Shown piece after piece: positions 1 to 5,899 of a DNA stretch of 6,065 nucleotides. The stretch comes from Candidatus Zixiibacteriota bacterium (GTDB taxonomy: Bacteria; Zixibacteria; MSB-5A5; GN15; JAAZOE01), in NCBI GenBank assembly GCA_012797915.1, contig JAAZOE010000051.1, forward strand, positions 1 to 6,065, read 5' to 3'. The translations under genes and the position numbers were made by a program. The stretch's first letter is position 1, and every line of letters begins with the position of its first letter. The notes below the pieces were generated by a model that was not told the origin of the DNA, made no database searches, and saw only the letters and a list, made by a program, of their open reading frames with translations.

Positions 1-1270
1 CCGTCCGTATCGTGTCAAACAGAACCGGCGGGGGAATGACGCCCACCGTCACCTCCGTCACGCAGGTGTCGGCCAACCCACAGGCATCGGCGGCGATCAG
101 GGTGAGGGCATTGACTCCCTCCACGGGAGTAAAACAGACGACGTTGCCGACGAGAGTTCCGCCGATGACGGTACAGGAAATCAGATTATCGTTCGGATCG
201 GCGCAGCTAAATCCTTCAAGGCAGATCTCATTCAGATCGCAGACGTCGAGATTGCGGTCTCCGGGACAGGTCGCCACCGGCGGTTGATTGATAACCTGGA
301 TCACGACCTGCGTTTCGCACTGATCCGTCTCCCCGCAGGCATCGGTGGCCGTGTAAACGATCGTATAGACGCCGGCCGTATCGGGCGTAAAACAGACCTG
401 GCCGCCGGCCAGCGTGCCGAAATTCACCGCTTCACCGGCAAGGTTGTTGTCGGGATCGGTTGCGGAAAACGGACCGAGGCATATCTCCGATGGCTCACAT
501 TCGAACACGACCGTATCGGCGGCCGGACATTCCGCCGCCGGGGATTGATTGAACGTTATGGTCACCGAAAAGGAATCGACAATACAGGTATTGATCGGGC
601 TGGCGGGGACGGCGGGATTAATCGGCACGCCGCAGGAATCGCAGACCATGATGACGAACCAGTAGGTCGTATCGACCGCCGCCGGGGTAAAACAGAGGAC
701 ATCATTCGCGATGGTTCCCGGCCCGCGGAGAAGCGTGAGCGTCGGCCAATTCTGATATTGCGGATAATCCGGATCACCAATCGTGATCGGATAACATATT
801 TCTTCAACCGCGCAGAGAAACAGGCTATCGTTGTCCGGCAGCTCCATCGTCGGCGGCTGGTTCCAAATCACCGTTATGTTTGTCTGGCAGCTGGCCGCGA
901 CGCCGTAGATATCGGTTGCCGTCAGTGTAATCGTATTCACCCCATCCACGGGCGAGAACGTCACGGCATCCCCTTCAAGGACGCCATTGTCGACCGTGCA
1001 GGACGCGAGATTGCCGTCGGGGTCGGAACAAGTGAAACCGGAAATGATGATATCCGAGGCGTCGCAACGGAACATCGTTGTATCTCCCGGACAATTCACG
1101 ACCGGCATGGCCGCCGCCCGGGATAATTCCTGGGCATACGCCCCGGTCGATATCCCGACCATCAGGAACGCCGACAGAAGCATCCAGGCGATCCCGCGGC
1201 CGTCATGGCCTCCCCGAAATTTCCTCGACCTTTTCAATAGTACCCGGTAACGAAATACTTTTACGATCAT
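1..1270 (-). CDS. Secreted multi-repeat (HYR/Ig-like) surface protein, 5' part, cut by the left edge
   Basis: Open for 423 codons from an ATG at 1270 and off the left edge, so the C-terminus is unseen. Residues 1-29 are basic, and about 30-46 form a hydrophobic stretch ending AYA before Gln47, which reads as a signal peptide. The rest is four tandem units of roughly 80-105 residues, starting near residues 58, 143, 247 and 334. Their usual pattern is CPGD/CPAAD, then a Cys-containing turn (CDLNEIC, CEPSEIC), (S/T)(C)(A/S)DPDxNL, VCFTP, TATDACG and an NQPP linker. The second unit is the most divergent. Such repeats resemble HYR/cadherin-like beta-sandwiches of exported adhesive or surface proteins; no enzymatic domain is seen. 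The start is uncertain. ATG 1270 is the first ATG after an in-frame stop and has GAGG about 10 bases upstream. ATG 1183 (residue 30) would leave a short signal peptide but has no good Shine-Dalgarno. Many members are cell-surface proteins, but role and ligand are unknown. Confidence 0.85.
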   Translation of the reverse strand, partial: MIVKVFRYRVLLKRSRKFRGGHDGRGIAWMLLSAFLMVGISTGAYAQELSRAAAMPVVNCPGDTTMFRCDASDIIISGFTCSDPDGNLASCTVDNGVLEGDAVTFSPVDGVNTITLTATDIYGVAASCQTNITVIWNQPPTMELPDNDSLFLCAVEEICYPITIGDPDYPQYQNWPTLTLLRGPGTIANDVLCFTPAAVDTTYWFVIMVCDSCGVPINPAVPASPINTCIVDSFSVTITFNQSPAAECPAADTVVFECEPSEICLGPFSATDPDNNLAGEAVNFGTLAGGQVCFTPDTAGVYTIVYTATDACGETDQCETQVVIQVINQPPVATCPGDRNLDVCDLNEICLEGFSCADPNDNLISCTVIGGTLVGNVVCFTPVEGVNALTLIAADACGLADTCVTEVTVGVIPPPVLFDTIRT

Positions 1271-1385
1271 CCTGTCATGACCTCATGGCAATGTTTTCGG
1301 CGAAAGCCCCGACGTGCGCGGAGGCTCCCGGTGAACAACCCACGTTGGGCGGTACAAACGGAGTAACCGATATGTATTCAAGCAG

Positions 1386-1413
1386 AATATAAAGAGATTC
1401 CTCGTCCATACAA
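1386..1413 (-). promoter_or_regulatory. Weak candidate promoter for the repeat-protein gene
   Basis: On the minus strand, TATATT (1391-1386) matches five of six bases of a -10 box. It is preceded after 16 bases by TTGTAT (1413-1408), only a three-of-six match to a -35 box. It would start transcription near 1379, about 110 bases before the ATG at 1270. The placement after the operon terminator makes sense, but the match is weak and chance is a real alternative. Confidence 0.2.
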
Positions 1414-1635
1414 GCGATATATCTGCTTCCCCCGCTGTTATTTCGCTCCAAAACGGCACACAATCCGCACCTGTTCAATATCCGCCATCTGCACCGGACT
1501 GCAGCTTTTGATGCACCAATTTCATTCCCATATTCCGAGGGAAATGACCGGTTCAATCGCGTACGTTTTTCGCCTAAAGAGGATATTTAAGCTATTCTAA
1601 TAACCATATGGTCTACAAATAGTTATGGCGACGCA

Positions 1636-1670
1636 ATAAAATGAGGGAGGGCGCTTGGTGAAGCCCTCCC
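1636..1670 (-). terminator. Rho-independent terminator of the HD-aconitase-PrpD operon
   Basis: Read on the minus strand, GGGAGGGC (1670-1663) pairs perfectly with GCCCTCCC (1652-1645) across a 10-base loop. The T-rich tail TCATTTTATT (1644-1635) follows. It begins 33 bases beyond the stop codon of the PrpD-family gene, exactly where an operon terminator is expected. On the plus strand the stem is not followed by a T tract, so it acts in one direction only. Confidence 0.8.
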
Positions 1671-1702
1671 GCGTAAAAGAAAACTCGGCTCTTTAGCCGC
1701 CG

Positions 1703-3073
1703 TTACTTGGCCGCCAGATCAGTCATGAACCGCTTGGTGGTGACGTTCTCGCAGGAGAAAATCATTTCCTTGACCCGCCGTTGACCGTCGGCCGACAGGA
1801 GTCGCGACGACAACGCCTGGAACTTGTTGTCCAGGTCCTCCATGGTCATCTGCTCCCGGGGATCGCCCTTGGGATACTCCAGATACTCCGAAAATTCCCG
1901 TCCGTCCTTGGTCCGCACGACCACCTTCGAGGGCTGCTTGGCCGGGAACATCTTTTCGAACTCGACCGACGCCTCCCCTTTGATCTTGTCAATCACTTCC
2001 CAGATGTTCGGGTCCTTCAGTTTTTCCTCCGAGAAACTCTGCGTCGTGATTTTGTGATCGACCAGCGCCGCGGCGATACAATACGGCAGGGAATGATCGG
2101 CCGTCTCCCGCGATTCGGGGCGGTACTTGTGGGGATCGAACAGAATATCGCAGGCGCGGGCGATGGTCGTCACCGTCACCCTTTCGATCTGATCGTGGCT
2201 GATGTTGTTCTTCGTTACCGCCTTGAGGACAGCCGTGATATGCGTGTGCGTCAGGGCCTCGGTCGGGAACGCCTTCATGCTGCATTCCAGAATCTTGAAC
2301 GAGCTGCCCAAGCCGCCAACCAGTTTCTCCATGGCCCAGTTCGGCCCGAACACGTCCATCAGCCCCTCTTTTCCCTCGAACACCGCCTCGGTTCCGCTGT
2401 ATCCCCGTTTGGCCATCAGCGCCGCCAAGACGCCGCTCTGGACGGCCATCGGGTCGACCGTGTTCTTCATCATGGTCAGTTTCCCCGCCGTGGGACAGCC
2501 GATGGTGTGGTTGTGACAGCCGCTGATCCCGATGGCGCAGACCATCTGGTCAACTGTCAGCCCCAGCACCTTGCCAGCCACGATCGGCGAGACGAACTGC
2601 GTCAGGGTGGCATGGTGCCATTTCCGCTCCCGCACCCCCGGTACGGCGAACTCGCAGAGGCGTTGTTCGAATTCATACGCCAGCACGACGGCCGTGATGA
2701 CCTCTTTCATGGGGGCCTCGGCCAACTCCCCCGCCGCCAGGGCGGCCGGGATCAGGTCACTGGGATGGGAGGGGTCCTCTTTCCAGTAAATATCATTGAA
2801 ATCGAGGGCGCGGATCATCAGCGAATTAACCAACGTGGCATTGACCGCCGGCAGGCGGTCGCCGAAACCGATCAGGGTGGCCTCTTCCCTTCCTTCCATC
2901 GTCCTATAAATATCCCGCAGGATGTTGACGTCGCGGGTGTGATACCCGCCATAGGCGCAACCGACGGAATCATACAGGTACCGTTTGACCTCGTGTACGA
3001 CCTTCTCGGGCAAGTCGGCATAGGTCAGGCCGACGGCGAATTCGGCAATTTGTCGGGAAACCGATTTATCCAT
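1703..3073 (-). CDS. MmgE/PrpD family protein (2-methylcitrate dehydratase / cis-aconitate decarboxylase-like)
   Basis: The product is 456 residues, the usual length for the MmgE/PrpD family. These cofactor-free cytosolic enzymes include 2-methylcitrate dehydratase PrpD and the itaconate-forming cis-aconitate decarboxylase. Hallmarks visible are RALDFNDIYWKEDPSHPSD (about 88-106), WHHAT (152-156), TVDPMAVQSGVLAALMAKRG (205-224), KAFPTEALTHTH (267-278) and RETADHSLPY (322-331). Compared from memory with human ACOD1, Asp91, His103 and His154 fall on the active-site Asp93, His103 and His159, and one of the THTH histidines on His277. Ile95 stands where ACOD1 has Thr97. I choose the ATG at 3073 because GAGG lies six bases upstream. 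A GTG at 3085, overlapping the aconitase stop as GTGA, and an ATG at 3079 are alternatives, giving up to 460 residues. It is the last gene of the operon, and the aconitase gene ahead of it suggests a tricarboxylate substrate. I do not assign prpD itself: no methylcitrate synthase or methylisocitrate lyase gene is in view. Confidence 0.9.
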   Translation of the reverse strand: MDKSVSRQIAEFAVGLTYADLPEKVVHEVKRYLYDSVGCAYGGYHTRDVNILRDIYRTMEGREEATLIGFGDRLPAVNATLVNSLMIRALDFNDIYWKEDPSHPSDLIPAALAAGELAEAPMKEVITAVVLAYEFEQRLCEFAVPGVRERKWHHATLTQFVSPIVAGKVLGLTVDQMVCAIGISGCHNHTIGCPTAGKLTMMKNTVDPMAVQSGVLAALMAKRGYSGTEAVFEGKEGLMDVFGPNWAMEKLVGGLGSSFKILECSMKAFPTEALTHTHITAVLKAVTKNNISHDQIERVTVTTIARACDILFDPHKYRPESRETADHSLPYCIAAALVDHKITTQSFSEEKLKDPNIWEVIDKIKGEASVEFEKMFPAKQPSKVVVRTKDGREFSEYLEYPKGDPREQMTMEDLDNKFQALSSRLLSADGQRRVKEMIFSCENVTTKRFMTDLAAK

Positions 3074-3079
3074 GTCCAT

Positions 3080-3083
3080 CCTC
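3080..3083 (-). promoter_or_regulatory. Ribosome binding site deciding the PrpD-family start
   Basis: GAGG on the minus strand (3083-3080) lies six bases before the ATG at 3073 and directly abuts the ATG at 3079. It is too late to serve the GTG at 3085. It overlaps the aconitase stop codon TGA (3084-3082), pointing to translational coupling between the two genes. Confidence 0.55.
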
Positions 3084-5067
3084 ACTTCTGCGTGGTTTCG
3101 GTCAGTCTGCTCTTGACCCAGTTTTCCAGGCCGGCGGCCAGGACCAGTTCCTGGGCGGTGGCGCCGACCGGGTCGATCGGATATTCTTTGCCGTCGGCGG
3201 TCAACACCGACCGGCGGATGTCGATGTTCGCGGTGATCCCGGTCTTGACCGTTAGCTTATCGGCGCCGTACCGGGCTTTCAGGTCGGTCACCAGCGCGGG
3301 GACCTCGACGGCCAAAAAGCCATTGTTGAGGGCGTTCCGCTTGTAGGTTTCATTCAATGATCCGGCAACCACCAGTTGAAGGCCGCGGTACTTGAGTGCC
3401 GTCGCCGCCTGCTCGCGGGAACTGCCAGTGCCGAAATTGAAACCGCCGACCAGGATGTCTCCTTTATTGACGATCCTAACGAACTCCGGATCGTAGTTTT
3501 CCATCACCACCCCGGCCTGCTGTTCGGGGGTGAAATCGTCCTGATAGGTATATTTGCCGGGGTAGATACCATCCGTATTCAGGTTGTCCTGATGGCAGAA
3601 GATGATCTCACCGGTGATGACCTCCGGGAACCCCGCCAGTACCGATACCTGCTCGCGCGCTGCGCCCGGCCGCTCCCCGACCGCCATGGTTCCCTTCAAT
3701 TCGACCGTCTCGACCTCTTCCGGTCCGTCGATGAACCCGGCGATGGCGGAGGCGGCCACGACCTCGGGCGAGGCCAAATAGACAATGGATGATTTCGAGC
3801 CCATCCGCCCCTTAAAATTCCGGTTGGTGGCCGAAATCCCGACCTCATTATCTTCCAGCAGACCGACCCCCAAGCCGATGCACGGCCCGCATCCCGGCGG
3901 TAATGCGATCGCCCCGGCCATCAGCAGCGCCTGCCAATCGCCGCGACGTTCACTCTCCGCCTGAACCTCGGCGGAAGCGGCCGAAAGATAGAACTTCACC
4001 TGCGGCGCTACTTTCTTTCCCTCGACCACCCGGGCCGAGGCCGCCAGGTCATCCACCCGCGCATTGACACAGGACAACAGGTAGGCTTTATGAATCTGGA
4101 TTTTCTTTTCGCGCAATGCCATGACCGAGGCCATGACCTTGACATGATTCGGCCCGGACACATATGGTTGCACGGTCGCCAGGTCAAGAGTCAAGGTTTT
4201 GGAGTAATAGGCGTCAGGATCGGCTGCCACCGGATTCTGGGCCATCTTTTCAATCCGGTCCGGATTGAACCGGGGATGCTTCCCATGGCCATCGGCGTCC
4301 GACGGCACCCCGGCCAGTCCCCGCCGGGCGATAATTTCCGCGCGGGTTTTAAGCCAGGCAATCGTCCGACCGTCGACCGGGAAGACTCCCGCCAATGCTC
4401 CCCACTCGGTGGTCATGTTGGCGATAGTCAGCCGGGCATCGATATCCAGCGCGGCGATGCCGTCGCCGACGAATTCGACGGCGTGATTAAGCACTTCATC
4501 TTTGTTGAAAAAACCGCAGAGGGCGATGATAACGTCCTTACCGGTGACGCCGGGACGAAGCATGCCCGTCAGGTGCACTTTGGCCACCGGCGGAACCAGC
4601 CACCAGGTCTTCCCGGTGGCCCAAATGGCGGCGGCGTCGGTTCGGACAATCGGCGTCCCGAGGCATCCCAGCCCACCGTACATGTTGGAGTGGCTGTCGG
4701 AAGCCACGACCAGGGTCCCCGGCCAGGCATACCCTTCCTCGCACATGATCTGGTGTCCGATACCGCGTCCGGCCGGATAAAAATCAACTCCCATGGAGGC
4801 GGCAAACTGCCGAATGCCGGCATATTTCTGCAGGTTCTTCTCGGTGGTATCCTGGACATTGTGATCCAGGGCAAAAACCGGCTGACGGGGATTGGCGATT
4901 TTCGCCGCCCCGATGCTTTTGAATTTGGGGATGACTGCGCCGGTGTTGTCGTGGGTCATGACATGCGCCGGTTGGATGAAAATATAATCGCCGCTGTGGA
5001 CGATCCGGCCGGGTTCCAGCCCGACTGCGAACCGTTGGGCGATTTTCTCGATCAGGTTTTGCGCCAT
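3082..5067 (-). CDS. Aconitase-superfamily hydratase, fungal homoaconitase (Lys4)-like, single-chain
   Basis: The product is 661 residues with the catalytic domains (about 1-445) and the swivel domain (about 478-655) in one chain. It resembles yeast mitochondrial homoaconitase Lys4 closely as I recall it: QNLxEKI, VHSGDY, FYPAGRGIGHQIM, ASDSHSN, GLGxLGTPIVRTDAAAIWATG, LTIANMTTEWGAL and NTDGIYPGKYTYQDD. The [4Fe-4S] ligands are Cys333, Cys393 and Cys396 (GCGPCIGLG). Other active-site residues present are Asp68-His69, His105, Asp124-Ser125-His126, Glu221, Arg416 and Arg421 (NRNFKGR), and Ser549-Ser550-Arg551 (GTGSSRE). The family interconverts hydroxy-tricarboxylates through a cis-alkene by dehydration and rehydration; homoaconitase makes homoisocitrate from cis-homoaconitate in the alpha-aminoadipate lysine pathway. 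Oddities are SCVNAR at 332-337 instead of SCTNSR, and no mitochondrial leader, so it should be cytosolic. The ATG at 5067 has AGGAG six bases upstream. It is the middle gene of the operon, 58 bases after the HD gene and overlapping the PrpD-family region. The substrate (homoaconitate, aconitate or methylaconitate) is unproven. Confidence 0.9.
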   Translation of the reverse strand: MAQNLIEKIAQRFAVGLEPGRIVHSGDYIFIQPAHVMTHDNTGAVIPKFKSIGAAKIANPRQPVFALDHNVQDTTEKNLQKYAGIRQFAASMGVDFYPAGRGIGHQIMCEEGYAWPGTLVVASDSHSNMYGGLGCLGTPIVRTDAAAIWATGKTWWLVPPVAKVHLTGMLRPGVTGKDVIIALCGFFNKDEVLNHAVEFVGDGIAALDIDARLTIANMTTEWGALAGVFPVDGRTIAWLKTRAEIIARRGLAGVPSDADGHGKHPRFNPDRIEKMAQNPVAADPDAYYSKTLTLDLATVQPYVSGPNHVKVMASVMALREKKIQIHKAYLLSCVNARVDDLAASARVVEGKKVAPQVKFYLSAASAEVQAESERRGDWQALLMAGAIALPPGCGPCIGLGVGLLEDNEVGISATNRNFKGRMGSKSSIVYLASPEVVAASAIAGFIDGPEEVETVELKGTMAVGERPGAAREQVSVLAGFPEVITGEIIFCHQDNLNTDGIYPGKYTYQDDFTPEQQAGVVMENYDPEFVRIVNKGDILVGGFNFGTGSSREQAATALKYRGLQLVVAGSLNETYKRNALNNGFLAVEVPALVTDLKARYGADKLTVKTGITANIDIRRSVLTADGKEYPIDPVGATAQELVLAAGLENWVKSRLTETTQK

Positions 5068-5125
5068 GGTCGACTCCTGTATGTCGTGCGTGTTGGCCGA
5101 TTAGCCGTGGCCTGAAATTCGTCGA

Positions 5126-5659
5126 TTATTTCACCAGCTCGAAGTCGATGAAATCGGCATGATGAAAGATGATGCTCTCCGGCAGACGGGTTTCCCCGGC
5201 CCCCTCCTTGGAGTGGGTGGCGATGATATGCAGCACTTCCGACGGCAGATCATGCTTGAACGCCAGGGCCACGCCGCTGAACGGATGGCGGATATGTTTG
5301 CCGAAATTCGATTTAACCGGTTTGCCCCCGACGATCTCGAATTCGCACAGTTTGCCGACGTCAGCCAAAAGCGCCCCGGCGATCAGATAATCCCGGTTGA
5401 TTTTGGTCTTGTTGGTCCCGTGAATATCGGTCAGGACCCGGTCGCAGGCAATGCACATCCGACAGACGGCCCGAACGTGGTCGATGAAGGTGATTTTCAC
5501 ATTCTCCGCCAATAGCGTAAACGGCATTGTCTTCAGCAGTTCCTCCGTCCAGCCCCGGAAGGCAATCGCTTCCTCCCAACAGGCCACCACCCGGTTCCGC
5601 AGGATGTCATCCCCGATTTCGCCGATTTCAGGCAGCAACCGCAATACCGCCTCTTTCAT
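5126..5659 (-). CDS. HD-domain protein with altered HD motif (ALLADVGK)
   Basis: The product is 177 residues, has no signal peptide or membrane segment, and resembles HD-superfamily metal-dependent phosphohydrolases, notably the RNase Y/HD-GYP side. Visible landmarks are DHVRAVCRMC (His61), IAGALLADVGKL (Asp100), HIRHPFSGVALAF (His125), LHIIATHSKEG (His149) and FHHADFIDF (His166, His167, Asp169). The signature His-Asp pair should read LLHDVGK, but codon 99 is GCT, so Ala replaces the metal-binding His while Asp100 remains. The protein may therefore bind metal differently, or be a non-catalytic or regulatory member; this could be a trait of its subfamily. I choose ATG 5659 because AAGGAG lies eight bases upstream; an upstream TTG at 5686 has no such signal. 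It leads the operon, immediately after a good promoter, so it may sense or modulate the enzymes encoded behind it. That role is inference only. Confidence 0.8.
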   Translation of the reverse strand: MKEAVLRLLPEIGEIGDDILRNRVVACWEEAIAFRGWTEELLKTMPFTLLAENVKITFIDHVRAVCRMCIACDRVLTDIHGTNKTKINRDYLIAGALLADVGKLCEFEIVGGKPVKSNFGKHIRHPFSGVALAFKHDLPSEVLHIIATHSKEGAGETRLPESIIFHHADFIDFELVK

Positions 5660-5667
5660 CGCATCGT

Positions 5668-5673
5668 CTCCTT
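5668..5673 (-). promoter_or_regulatory. Ribosome binding site deciding the HD-protein start
   Basis: AAGGAG on the minus strand (5673-5668) sits eight bases before the ATG at 5659. It supports that ATG over the in-frame TTG at 5686, which would make the Shine-Dalgarno part of the coding sequence. Confidence 0.7.
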
Positions 5674-5706
5674 GGTTTGGGGCCAATCACACTCAATCTC
5701 CCGGCC

Positions 5707-5736
5707 AAGATACTCTGCCAATGGACCCGTTGTCAA
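5707..5736 (-). promoter_or_regulatory. Sigma70-like promoter of the HD-aconitase-PrpD operon
   Basis: On the minus strand there is a perfect -35 box TTGACA (5736-5731), an 18-base spacer, and TATCTT (5712-5707), which matches four of six -10 bases. Transcription would start near 5700, leaving a leader of about 40 bases that carries the Shine-Dalgarno of the HD gene. The location, orientation and short leader fit the operon. The -10 box is imperfect and the spacer one base over the optimum. Confidence 0.5.
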
Positions 5737-5899
5737 CAGTCTCGTGTCCGGCCGATAAAGCCGCCGTCGAGCCCGGCCCGGACAGGACGGCATCGCCGCC
5801 AACACCGGGCCCGCGGTCCGCGTTATATTTATTGGTATATGGATTGATTAAAACCACGTTTACTCCCCGGCGCGGTCCAACCGCCGGAAAGGAGCTGTC

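Larger units (their letters stand above)
1271..1702. other. Intergenic region without a convincing gene
   Basis: This stretch separates the end of the aconitase/PrpD operon from the repeat-protein gene, both on the minus strand. It is more AT-rich than its surroundings, especially 1561-1642. At the right it holds the terminator of the operon (1645-1670), and nearby a perfect 10-base palindrome ACCATATGGT (1603-1612). A weak promoter candidate lies at 1386-1413. A minus-strand open frame covers 1275-1556, but it begins with TTG, lacks a Shine-Dalgarno, and its product shows no family pattern, so I do not call it. No tRNA-like or riboswitch-like fold was recognised by eye. Confidence 0.6.
5660..5899. 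other. Divergent intergenic region
   Basis: This region lies between the leftward operon and the rightward exported-protein gene. The operon promoter occupies 5707-5736. An AT-rich island at 5822-5856 in otherwise GC-rich sequence probably holds the promoter of the rightward gene, but no pair of boxes with sound spacing stands out. An inverted repeat, CCGGCG (5867-5872) with CGCCGG (5882-5887), lies just before the AAAGGAG ribosome binding site (5888-5894) and could fold in that gene's leader. The 8-mer CGCGGTCC occurs at 5812-5819 and 5871-5878. No gene is seen. Confidence 0.5.

Noticed and set aside
284..1126. Plus-strand open frame of 280 codons, rich in Arg and Gly
   Set aside because: It is a shadow of the minus-strand repeat protein, which shows a signal peptide and four regular repeats.
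1275..1556. Minus-strand open frame of 93 codons in the gap
   Set aside because: TTG start without a Shine-Dalgarno, no family pattern, and unusual composition with scattered Cys and Arg. It probably lies in the leader or intergenic DNA of the repeat-protein gene.
1781..3346. Long plus-strand open frame of 521 codons
   Set aside because: It lies antisense to the PrpD-family gene and the end of the aconitase gene, both strongly supported by family motifs. Its product shows no recognisable pattern and the openness follows from GC-rich codon use on the other strand.
4090..5115. Plus-strand open frame of 341 codons
   Set aside because: It is antisense to the aconitase gene, whose Fe-S cysteines and active-site motifs are intact in the opposite frame.
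1703..5659. Complete methylcitrate (prp) operon
   Set aside because: Only a PrpD-family gene and an aconitase-type gene are present. No methylcitrate synthase, methylisocitrate lyase or PrpR-type regulator is in view, and the aconitase resembles Lys4 rather than AcnD.
5753..5796. Inverted repeat GCCGTC/GACGGC as a terminator
   Set aside because: The stem is only six bases with a 17-base loop, no T tract follows on either strand, and no gene ends here.
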